A DNA stretch of 64,000 bases, from NCBI RefSeq assembly GCF_014168815.1, contig NZ_AP021972.1:1240001-1304000 (forward strand). Reading direction: 5' to 3'. Positions 26,650-33,259 of the stretch are shown here, piece after piece. The translations under genes and the position numbers were made by a program. Numbering within the stretch: position 1 is the first letter of the stretch; every line of letters begins with the position of its first letter. Source of the stretch: Klebsiella sp. WP3-W18-ESBL-02. GTDB lineage: Bacteria > Pseudomonadota > Gammaproteobacteria > Enterobacterales > Enterobacteriaceae. The notes under the pieces were generated by a model. That model ran no database searches and was not told the origin of the DNA. It saw only the letters and a list, made by a program, of their open reading frames with translations.

Positions 26650-27133
26650 CTAAAGCACTGCACCAGGCTTTCTGTATTCGGGTAGCCATATTGTCAGCAT
26701 CGGGGTCCTGGTAATTCCCCAGGTACCCATAGACGTCTGCATTGAACAACAACACAAGGTGATAATGTGGGTGTACGCTTGTATCGCGTTCCCTGCACCA
26801 TCCATAAGATGGTAATGTCGGATCTCCCGGTCTTCTGGACCGGTTATGATCTGCTCGTAACTGGCTTTTCAGTGACTCGTAGAAGCGAGTGATTGCCTGC
26901 TCATCATCCCGCTGGAAGCATATTGGTAGGTCAGGCTCCCCTGGTACATGGGACTGGGCGAATCTCGAGTCAGTACGAATACCGAGTATTCGGTTATTCT
27001 GCACCAGTGTGCCGTAGACCATGTTAAGCAGTCGGTTGAGAATATTGAGGTCAATAGGGGATTTATACTTTTGGGCTGCTGTACTTACCAATTCCTCGAT
27101 TTCTTCATTGGTAAGTGAATATTGTGATTCCAT

Positions 27134-27394
27134 AATAATCCTTAAGTATGTAAATAATCTTTGGATAATGGGTAGCCCTCACGCTACCCATGTGATGTTG
27201 GATATAACTCCTGTAGGGGAGTTACTATTACTATTGATAAGTACTGATTAGGTATGGTTCCTTAATCAAGATATATTACATATACCACTTTAAATTCATG
27301 GGTTACCCTCCCTGGTAATTTAAACTGAAGCCGCAGCGTTACTGGTCTTAAGAACAAAAAAACATTAATAAGAAAGACTTCAGTTACTCTGAAG
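27134..27394. other. yfjI-yfjJ spacer
   Basis: This AT-rich 260-bp spacer contains a palindrome AACTCCTGTAGGGGAGTT near 27206 and, next to the yfjI stop codon, ACTTCAG (27377-27383) pairing with CTGAAGT (27389-27395). On the minus strand the latter is followed by CTTTCTTATTAATGTTTTTTT, a plausible but weak yfjI terminator. Confidence 0.5.
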
Positions 27395-28903
27395 TTATTC
27401 AGGTAAACGTAGTTTATTCATCGCAACTGATCCTGAGTTTATTAACGGGATATTAGTTCTTTCAGCTAATTCGGCTGGTTCCATTTTAGAACCAATAAAC
27501 TTGACATAATTAATCCCACCTCGCTCAAATAATTGAACTATTCCTTCAGATTCAAGTTTTTCTAAAGCAGGCATCAGAATTTCAGAACGCCTGGCTGAAT
27601 ATGGGCCTTTTTTAATGAGATCATTCCTCCTGAAGTCGTAAGAACCATTACTAACAAGATGATCTTCCATGAACCATACCAATTTTTCTGTAGTTGTAGG
27701 CTCTCGGGTCGCATCAACCTTAGTGATAAGATGATTAATAATCCATTGTGTTATTTTAGTAGCTGATTCTAATGTCTCCTTAGTAATTATTGGCAAGTCG
27801 GGTGTAATAAACATTTGCATTACTGCTGCGATTCTCGTACCTTGTTCCATAATTCTGGAACCGAAATCATCATAGTGATGCAACTCCTCTCCTTTTTGCA
27901 TGAGTTCCCTGATTCGTTTACTTTGTGTATCCCATAACGCTTTCGCCTCTTCAGATAAAGTAATACAGATACGTTCTTCATTTTTTTCTCTACGCTCTAT
28001 CCCGTCTTGCAAATGCTTAACGAGAATAGAGAAAAAACCATCAAGTCCTGGTTCATCAGACCATGAACACGCATCAGGAATGTCGCATAGTTCAGGAACT
28101 TGCTCCAGATCAATCAATAATAAACGGGCTAAGAACCCTGAGTCTTTTGCAATTTTTCCCTGTTTTCCAAGATAGTAATCAAATAAACTAGGTTGCATCA
28201 TTAGCAGCATGCTTAGCCGCGCGTCATCAACATCATAACTGTCTCGTGAAGCCCTGCTGTCTGCAATTCTCCCTTCCCCCCAAATAGAGTTGAGTGCTGG
28301 TGTGTTGCGGAATAGGTTACCGTCAAATAGCCCTCCAGCTTCATCAGAACCGAGCATCAATGAAGGAGAACCCAATGCTAATGCCTTTATAAGTCCCTCA
28401 ATTGTTGAATCATGAATAATAAGACGCGGCCTCACGGGCTCTACTGGCTCTCTTCCCTGGCATTCCTCCAGTGCTTTGAGAGCTTCGAACTCTTCAGCGG
28501 CATCAGCTTTGTTGAATTTCTTGTTAAGCTTTTTTAATTCAGCTTTCCAGGCTGCTCGTTTCCGTTCATAAAGCATTTTCTCAACCAGAAAGTCATCTTT
28601 CAGCCCTTTCTCGAGTCGATAGATTGTTTCCATCAACATTTTGAATACTGTTGATTTCCTGCTACCAGACCTTGCTAAAAGCATGAGATAAAGCGATGTA
28701 AAGGTTCTCCCATTTTTAAGCTGAACATCAAATTTATCCTGGCAGGCATATGCCATGGCTCCAAGCAATACTATTAAAATAAGCTCAGCCGCAGCGCCTG
28801 TTTTATAATGTATATAACTGATCAACCGTTGTGCAAAAGTGGGTAGCGTCTGAAATTTGAGTGTGAGTTCTTTATTTTGCGTTGAGCTGTTTTTTTTATA
28901 CAT
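27395..28903 (-). CDS. yfjI: YfjI-like DUF3987 protein (primase/helicase-associated)
   Basis: This 502-residue protein belongs to the DUF3987 group that includes YfjI of CP4-57. The ATPase-like core is visible: LLARSGSRKSTVFKML (a variant P-loop, GSRKST, about 78-85), then the SLMLGSDEAGGLF acidic motif and a LMMQPSLFDYYLG segment. A central charged coiled coil (about 105-150) interrupts it. DUF3987 domains occur in replication proteins of satellite phages and plasmids fused to primase; here the primase part is absent. It ends in a winged-helix-like region. It follows alpA by 26 bp and is probably controlled by AlpA. Confidence 0.85.
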   Translation of the reverse strand: MYKKNSSTQNKELTLKFQTLPTFAQRLISYIHYKTGAAAELILIVLLGAMAYACQDKFDVQLKNGRTFTSLYLMLLARSGSRKSTVFKMLMETIYRLEKGLKDDFLVEKMLYERKRAAWKAELKKLNKKFNKADAAEEFEALKALEECQGREPVEPVRPRLIIHDSTIEGLIKALALGSPSLMLGSDEAGGLFDGNLFRNTPALNSIWGEGRIADSRASRDSYDVDDARLSMLLMMQPSLFDYYLGKQGKIAKDSGFLARLLLIDLEQVPELCDIPDACSWSDEPGLDGFFSILVKHLQDGIERREKNEERICITLSEEAKALWDTQSKRIRELMQKGEELHHYDDFGSRIMEQGTRIAAVMQMFITPDLPIITKETLESATKITQWIINHLITKVDATREPTTTEKLVWFMEDHLVSNGSYDFRRNDLIKKGPYSARRSEILMPALEKLESEGIVQLFERGGINYVKFIGSKMEPAELAERTNIPLINSGSVAMNKLRLPE

Positions 28904-28929
28904 ACATCCTATCTGGCTCCTCTTTTAGG

Positions 28930-29142
28930 TTAATTAATAAAACTACGATGCAACAACCACTCATCGATTTCTGATTCAAGCCAACCAACAGATTGTGTCC
29001 CAAGTTTTCTTTTCTTAGGAAAGGTTGGATCGTAACGTGGTGATTTAGGATTTAACCAGTCGTAAATCGTAGCCCGTGATATGCCTGTTTTATGGATAAC
29101 AGCAGGTAATCGGAGTATTCTGACTGCATGTGAAGGGATCAT
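28930..29142 (-). CDS. alpA: AlpA-family transcriptional regulator
   Basis: This 70-residue protein is a MerR-like helix-turn-helix of the AlpA family: ILRLPAVIHKTGISRATIYDW, then FPKKRKLGTQSVGWLESEIDEWL. In CP4-57, AlpA activates intA and hence excision. Here it is the first gene of a leftward alpA-yfjI-yfjJ transcript and is divergent from the gene at 29267. The 124-bp intergenic region carries an inverted repeat that may be an operator. Confidence 0.93.
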   Translation of the reverse strand: MIPSHAVRILRLPAVIHKTGISRATIYDWLNPKSPRYDPTFPKKRKLGTQSVGWLESEIDEWLLHRSFIN

Positions 29143-29199
29143 ACTTGTTTGCCTCTCATTGGTTCACTTTAGTTATGAGAGATTAGCTGGGATCAGAAA

Positions 29200-29236
29200 T
29201 GTAAAAAATGCAGCTACCAAAAAAACATTTTTTACA
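29200..29236. promoter_or_regulatory. Inverted repeat in the alpA divergent promoter region
   Basis: Perfect 11-bp arms TGTAAAAAATG (29200-29210) and CATTTTTTACA (29226-29236) are separated by 15 bp. The repeat lies between the divergent alpA and yfjH-position genes, about 58 and 31 bp from their start codons. It is a good candidate operator; a hairpin role in the transcript is also possible. Confidence 0.6.
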
Positions 29237-29266
29237 TGAATTAATTTGTTGATATAAAAGGTAAAA

Positions 29267-30124
29267 ATGATATCTCTTGATAAGTTGTATGAAAAAAGTA
29301 GACGTAAGTTTGAACAGCTCTCGCAGGCGATGACTGGTTGCGAATGGAAGGAACACGCTCACGCATTGGATGAACATTGCCCAGCGATGCAGGAGGAGCT
29401 TGCAAGAATGAAATTGGTGTATTTTGATCCTGCAAGGATGGGTACAGAAGTATCGTCGTATGTTGAGCCACCACAAGGAGTATCCAGACACCATCAGGTC
29501 AACGGAGTTCTGCAAAGAAAGGACGAGTACAACGCAATATATAATCCTATAAAAGAATGTTGGAGAGATTTAGAAAATCGGATTTTTAGGGAGACAATGA
29601 GACCATTTGTCTTAGATAGTTCGATAGAAGATGTATTCATCTCACATTTGGTGTACGCCTCAATGTCGTATCAGTGGGGAGTATCCATTATACAAGATGA
29701 TGAACAAGTTGCGTTTGATGCACTACTTATGGCTTCTGAGCTATTAGATAAATGTCTCGGAATGGTTTGGTTTAAAATCGAAGATGATAAAATAAAGAAT
29801 CTTTCTAAGATCAGGTTTAACGCAGGAAAAAAAGGAGGTACTAAGAAGGCCGATGTATATAAAATTATACAGGGGGAGCTTGTGAGGTTAATTTATAAAA
29901 ATTCTCCTGAGGATGGTTGGAAAAACAAGAGCGCTGTGATTGATGATGTCATAAATCCATTGTGGGATTTCATCGAAAAAAATAACTTTCAAGGAACACA
30001 TGTAAGCAGTGAAGAATCACTGCGCGAGATAATCTTAAAAAGATGGTCATTACAGATTGATGATGTGAAACATGCCTTTAATGCTAAGGTATCAAAAAAT
30101 AACAAAACTAAGATGATTAAATGA
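29267..30124 (+). CDS. Unknown protein at the yfjH position
   Basis: This 285-residue protein is AT-rich in codon use and has no recognisable domain, signal peptide or membrane segment. By position (between int and alpA, opposite strand) and length it corresponds to YfjH of CP4-57, whose function is unknown. Visible features are an N-terminal helical region, an acidic SSIEDVFISHLVYASMSYQW segment and a basic stretch NAGKKGGTKKADVYK. A strong terminator follows. No function is proposed. Confidence 0.75.
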   Translation: MISLDKLYEKSRRKFEQLSQAMTGCEWKEHAHALDEHCPAMQEELARMKLVYFDPARMGTEVSSYVEPPQGVSRHHQVNGVLQRKDEYNAIYNPIKECWRDLENRIFRETMRPFVLDSSIEDVFISHLVYASMSYQWGVSIIQDDEQVAFDALLMASELLDKCLGMVWFKIEDDKIKNLSKIRFNAGKKGGTKKADVYKIIQGELVRLIYKNSPEDGWKNKSAVIDDVINPLWDFIEKNNFQGTHVSSEESLREIILKRWSLQIDDVKHAFNAKVSKNNKTKMIK

Positions 30125-30144
30125 AAATCCAGATTACCGACAAA

Positions 30145-30181
30145 GGTGTAAGCGCCCGTGCTGAGCGCTTACACCATTTTT
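30145..30181 (+). terminator. Bidirectional terminator between yfjH-position gene and int
   Basis: GGTGTAAGCGC (30145-30155) pairs perfectly with GCGCTTACACC (30165-30175), followed by ATTTTT. On the other strand the stem is followed by TTTG only, so termination is stronger for the rightward gene. Confidence 0.85.
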
Positions 30182-31421
30182 AGCCGACAAGCCTTATACC
30201 TCGAATGCCATCTCCAATTATACTTCCGTGCTCAGCAGCCATAACGAAGTCAGCCCACCATTGCATCATCGGGCGACGCTGTTCCAGGTAATCGCTGCGG
30301 TTATAAGCACGGCGAACCTCATTTTTATCCACGTGGGCTAATGCAGCTTCAATCACATCAGGCGGAAAACCTTGCTCGTTGAGAGCTGTACTGGCAATAG
30401 ATCGCAAACCGTGTGAAACGAGCACCCCACCAAAACCTGAGCGTTTCAGCGATGCGTTAACGGTTTGACTGTTCATCGGCTGGTTTGGCTTGATGCGGCT
30501 GGGAAAGATAAATTCTCGATTTCCACTTAACGGCTTCATCATCTCCAGTATCGCAATTGCTTCATCTGACAATGGAACAGTATGGTCGCGGTTCATTTTC
30601 ATGCGTGCTGCAGGAATCTTCCACTCTCGCGCTTCTATGTCTACCTCTTCCCAGCGAGCTTCAGCCGCTTCGGCAGGGCGGGTAATAGTAAGAAGTTGCC
30701 ACATGAAAAGGCAGCGTGTGGAAAGGCTAATGCTGGCTGTTCGCATTGTCTGCATCAGTTGTGGTAGCTGATCCGGTCGAATGCTGGGCATGTTCTTTTT
30801 CTGAGGTTTCTCGAAGGCTTTACCGATATTAACGCTGGGAACAGCATCAATCAGCCCTGTGTTTTGGGCATAGATCATGACCTCATTAATGCGCTGGCAC
30901 AGGCGACGAACGGTTTCCAGAGCTCCTCTGGCCTGAACCGGTTGGACGGCCTGAACCAGTGTATGAGCTTTAATATCTGTAACGCTAATGTCACCAATCG
31001 CAGGAAAGACATCTCTCTCAAGAGAGCGCCAGATATCCTCTGCGTAGTCTTCGGTCACACTGGCTTTCTTCACATTCCACCAACGTTCAGCCACGAGCTG
31101 GAAAGTATTGGTTTTGGCTTCCAGCGAACTGCGAAGTTGTTCTTGCTGATGTTCCTGTGGGTCGATTTGTTTCGCCAGGAGAGAGCGTGACTCTGCTCGA
31201 TAGTTTCTGGCATCGGCAAGCGTAACTGACGGGTAGGGGCCTATGCTCTTCTTCGCACGTTTCTTGGTGACAGGGCGAATGTAGCGAAACTGCCAGATTT
31301 TACTCCCGCTGGATTTGATAAGTAGCTCAAGGCCATCGCCATCATAGAGAACGTAGTCCGCTTCCTTAGGTTTAGCAGATTCGATTTCTTTAACGGATAG
31401 AGGTTTGGTTTGTCTTGCCAT
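30180..31421 (-). CDS. intA: P4/IntA-type tyrosine recombinase (island integrase)
   Basis: This 413-residue protein is a P4-family integrase of the same length as CP4-57 IntA. It has the N-terminal DUF4102 arm-binding domain (YVLYDGDGLELLIKSSGSKIW in two parts, SIGPYPSVTLADAR), a central core-binding domain (about 105-200) and the catalytic domain with Arg in TRPAEAAEARW, HGLR (HxxR), His in ALAHVDKNEVRRAY and the nucleophile Tyr in the NRSDYLEQRR segment. It reads away from ssrA, with arm sites in its upstream region. It should integrate and excise the island at the ssrA 3' end. Confidence 0.95.
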   Translation of the reverse strand: MARQTKPLSVKEIESAKPKEADYVLYDGDGLELLIKSSGSKIWQFRYIRPVTKKRAKKSIGPYPSVTLADARNYRAESRSLLAKQIDPQEHQQEQLRSSLEAKTNTFQLVAERWWNVKKASVTEDYAEDIWRSLERDVFPAIGDISVTDIKAHTLVQAVQPVQARGALETVRRLCQRINEVMIYAQNTGLIDAVPSVNIGKAFEKPQKKNMPSIRPDQLPQLMQTMRTASISLSTRCLFMWQLLTITRPAEAAEARWEEVDIEAREWKIPAARMKMNRDHTVPLSDEAIAILEMMKPLSGNREFIFPSRIKPNQPMNSQTVNASLKRSGFGGVLVSHGLRSIASTALNEQGFPPDVIEAALAHVDKNEVRRAYNRSDYLEQRRPMMQWWADFVMAAEHGSIIGDGIRGIRLVG

Positions 31422-31440
31422 TGCCGGGTTTCCATAGTTT

Positions 31441-31491
31441 TAGGCACCTCAAAAACAATAAAGCTTTATGAGGTGCCTAACAAGGTGCCTA
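31441..31491. promoter_or_regulatory. Integrase arm-type sites, right end
   Basis: GGTGCCTA occurs at 31472 and 31484 (12-bp spacing, like the left end), and an inverted copy TAGGCACC at 31441. They lie between the int start and the attachment repeat, so integrase binding here could also regulate its own promoter. Confidence 0.7.
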
Positions 31492-31543
31492 AAAGGTTCG
31501 GATTTAATTAGTTGGCATCAGACTTCGCAGGACAAATTGAAGG

Positions 31544-31631
31544 CACAAAAAAGCCCGCAGGGCTTGCGCCGTGCGGGCTCTTAGGACTTCATCGGATGAC
31601 TCTGGTAATCACCGATGGAGAATTTTGGTGG
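31544..31631. repeat. Island-end direct repeat, right copy (att at ssrA)
   Basis: Identical over 88 bp to 778-865. It includes the ssrA terminator and the last 6 bases of the tmRNA gene. Beyond 31631 the intact ssrA continues. Confidence 0.93.
31547..31579 (-). terminator. ssrA terminator
   Basis: On the minus strand AGCCCGCA (31579-31572) pairs with TGCGGGCT (31559-31552) and is followed by a run of T. It lies about 47 bp beyond the tmRNA 3' end. A second copy exists in the left repeat. Confidence 0.85.
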
Positions 31632-31988
31632 AGCTGGCGGGAGTTGAACCCGCGTCCGAAATTCCTACATCCTCGGCACTACATGCTTAGTCAGTCTTTA
31701 CATTCGCCTGGCACCTGCGGACAGACACGCCACTACCAGACTAGCCTGATTAGTTTTAACGCTTCAACCCCAGGCAGGGCCTCCACGCGATCTCTTTTGG
31801 GTTTGACCTCTCTTTGATCCCCGTCTTAAGAGCGGAAGCTAGGGAGAGAGGGCTCAGAGCAGGTTATTAAGCTGCTAAAGCGTAGTTTTCGTCGTTTGCG
31901 ACTATTTTTTGCGGCTTTTTACGAGGCCAACCGCCCCTCGGCATGCACCTTGGGTTTCGCAAATCCCGTCGAATCCAGAATCAGCCCC
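31626..31988 (-). ncRNA. ssrA: tmRNA (10Sa RNA)
   Basis: The 363-nt gene starts GGGGCTGATTCTGG and ends with the tRNA-like GGTTCAACTCCCGCCAGC...CCACCA end. The internal reading frame encodes the tag ANDENYALAA and stops at TAA (around 31870). tmRNA with SmpB rescues stalled ribosomes and tags the products for proteolysis. Its 3' end serves as the island attachment site, and integration leaves the gene complete. A TATACT -10 box lies upstream at 32002-32007. Confidence 0.98.
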
Positions 31989-32001
31989 AATGTGTACAGC
32001 A

Positions 32002-32007
32002 AGTATA
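32002..32007 (-). promoter_or_regulatory. ssrA promoter -10 box
   Basis: TATACT on the minus strand is positioned 14 bp before the mature 5' end. The -35 region (around TGGCAA 18 bp upstream) is weak. Confidence 0.55.
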
Positions 32008-32068
32008 ACAGAGTCAGGCGTGCCGTTGCCAGTGAAAAACGTGGCGTAACAGGCCGTTGAGCGTACAT

Positions 32069-33259
32069 TTATCGTTCACGTAGCGCCTCCTTTGCCCGGT
32101 TGAACGGTTTCATCAGGTATTCAAAGATGGTTTTTTCACCGGTTTTGATATCGACGCTGGCGACCATTCCTGGGGTAATGGAGAAATGGCGTCCGGCTTT
32201 GTTGGTCAGGTAATCCTGATGAGTGCGGATAAACACGCGGTAATAGGTGATTTCAGGCTTAATTTTGTCCTGAATGGTGTCCGGCGAGATAGTCTCAACT
32301 TCTCCGTCTAGCCCGCCGTAGATGGCGTAATCGTAGGCGGTAAGCTTAACCAGCGCCCGCTGTCCGGGGTGGATAAAGGCAATATCGCGCGGCGACAGGC
32401 GGGCTTCAATCAGCAGCCGATCGTCAATAGGGACTATTTCCATCAGATCACCGTTCGGTGGGATGACGCCGCCGAGCGTGGTTACCTGCACGTTTTTCAC
32501 AATCCCGCGCACCGGGGAGCGCACCGTCAGACGGGTGACCGAATCTTCACGACCGCGAATGATCGCCTGCAGCATGTCGACTTCAGCGTTGGCCTTGGAA
32601 AGTGCCTCGCGCGCCTGTACGTAGTACTGCGATCGCAGGTCGGTAAGCCTTAGCCCGAGATCGCTTTTCTGGCGCTGGAGGCGCAGCACTTCCACGTGGC
32701 TGGCGGCACCGCTCTTCTCAAGGCGTTGGGTGATGGCCAGCTCTTTATCCACCGACACCATCGCATCCTTCAGCTCAGCCTCAGAATCTGACAGCTGCGC
32801 GCGGCGGGTACGATAGAGGCGCGTTTCGCTGGCGATAAGGTCCGGCCAGGCTTTCAGTTCTTTTGGGAAGATCGGCGGACTGTCGTTTACTTCCGCATAC
32901 AGGCGGGCGCTGGAGGCCAGCGACGCGCGGTAGCGCGCGGTGCTTTCGCCCATGTTGGATTCCGAACGGGTAGGGTCGAGGCGGGCGACAATCTGCCCGG
33001 CGTGCACCTTATCGCCCTCGCGGACGTTCAGTTCGGCCAGAATGCCGCCGTCCAGTGATTGCAGCACCTGCTCGTGTGAGCTGGGAATCACCTTGCCGGT
33101 GCCGGTGGCCACTTCGTCGAGCGTACCGAACCACGACCAGACGCCGAGCGCAATAAACATCAGCGTGCTCAGCAGGACAATGCGGCTGGCGCCGGAAAAG
33201 GCCACGTCGCGGCCGATGTCCAGGTCCTCCATCGCGCTATCATGTTGGCTGGTTTTCAT
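32069..33259 (-). CDS. bapD: HlyD-family membrane fusion protein of a type I secretion system
   Basis: This 396-residue protein has one N-terminal transmembrane segment (about 27-46: IVLLSTLMFIALGVWSWF), a lipoyl/barrel-sandwich domain (GKVIPSSHEQVLQSLDGGIL), a long alpha-hairpin (about 100-260) and the C-terminal beta domain. It connects the inner-membrane ABC exporter with the outer-membrane TolC-like channel. Its start overlaps the ABC exporter gene by 20 bp. I take it as the last gene of a bapABCD operon; the symbol follows the Salmonella arrangement. The product is anchored in the inner membrane and spans the periplasm. Confidence 0.88.
   Translation of the reverse strand: MKTSQHDSAMEDLDIGRDVAFSGASRIVLLSTLMFIALGVWSWFGTLDEVATGTGKVIPSSHEQVLQSLDGGILAELNVREGDKVHAGQIVARLDPTRSESNMGESTARYRASLASSARLYAEVNDSPPIFPKELKAWPDLIASETRLYRTRRAQLSDSEAELKDAMVSVDKELAITQRLEKSGAASHVEVLRLQRQKSDLGLRLTDLRSQYYVQAREALSKANAEVDMLQAIIRGREDSVTRLTVRSPVRGIVKNVQVTTLGGVIPPNGDLMEIVPIDDRLLIEARLSPRDIAFIHPGQRALVKLTAYDYAIYGGLDGEVETISPDTIQDKIKPEITYYRVFIRTHQDYLTNKAGRHFSITPGMVASVDIKTGEKTIFEYLMKPFNRAKEALRER

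Larger units (their letters stand above)
25253..27133 (-). pseudogene. yfjJ: yfjJ-like inovirus Gp2 family gene, disrupted by IS5
   Basis: The 5' part is 27133-26650 and the 3' part 25449-25253. Joined across the IS5 insertion with one CTAA, they give an uninterrupted 226-residue protein (junction AWCSALGLDYPD). It belongs to the YagK/YfjJ (inovirus Gp2) family. It contains VHPHYHLVLLFN, an HUH-like motif such as is found in rolling-circle replication initiators, and a conserved C-terminus with YRFSRFDAL and SGYRNFGTSQY. In CP4-57 the gene follows yfjI, as here. The break after about 161 codons removes the C-terminal quarter, so the product is likely inactive. Confidence 0.88.
778..31631. mobile_element. 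CP4-57-like genomic island integrated at the 3' end of ssrA
   Basis: The island is delimited by a perfect 88-bp direct repeat (778-865 and 31544-31631). The right copy contains the last 6 bases of ssrA and its terminator. Pairs of GGTGCCTA sites spaced 12 bp apart lie just inside both ends, and an IntA-type integrase sits next to the intact ssrA. The gene order matches the E. coli K-12 CP4-57 prophage (int, yfjH position, alpA, yfjI, yfjJ, then yfjP, yfjQ, yfjR, yfjX, yfjY, ypjJ, yfjZ, ypjF). The variable middle is replaced by a defence-type operon and several IS elements. No structural phage genes are present, so it is a satellite-like integrative island. Confidence 0.93.
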
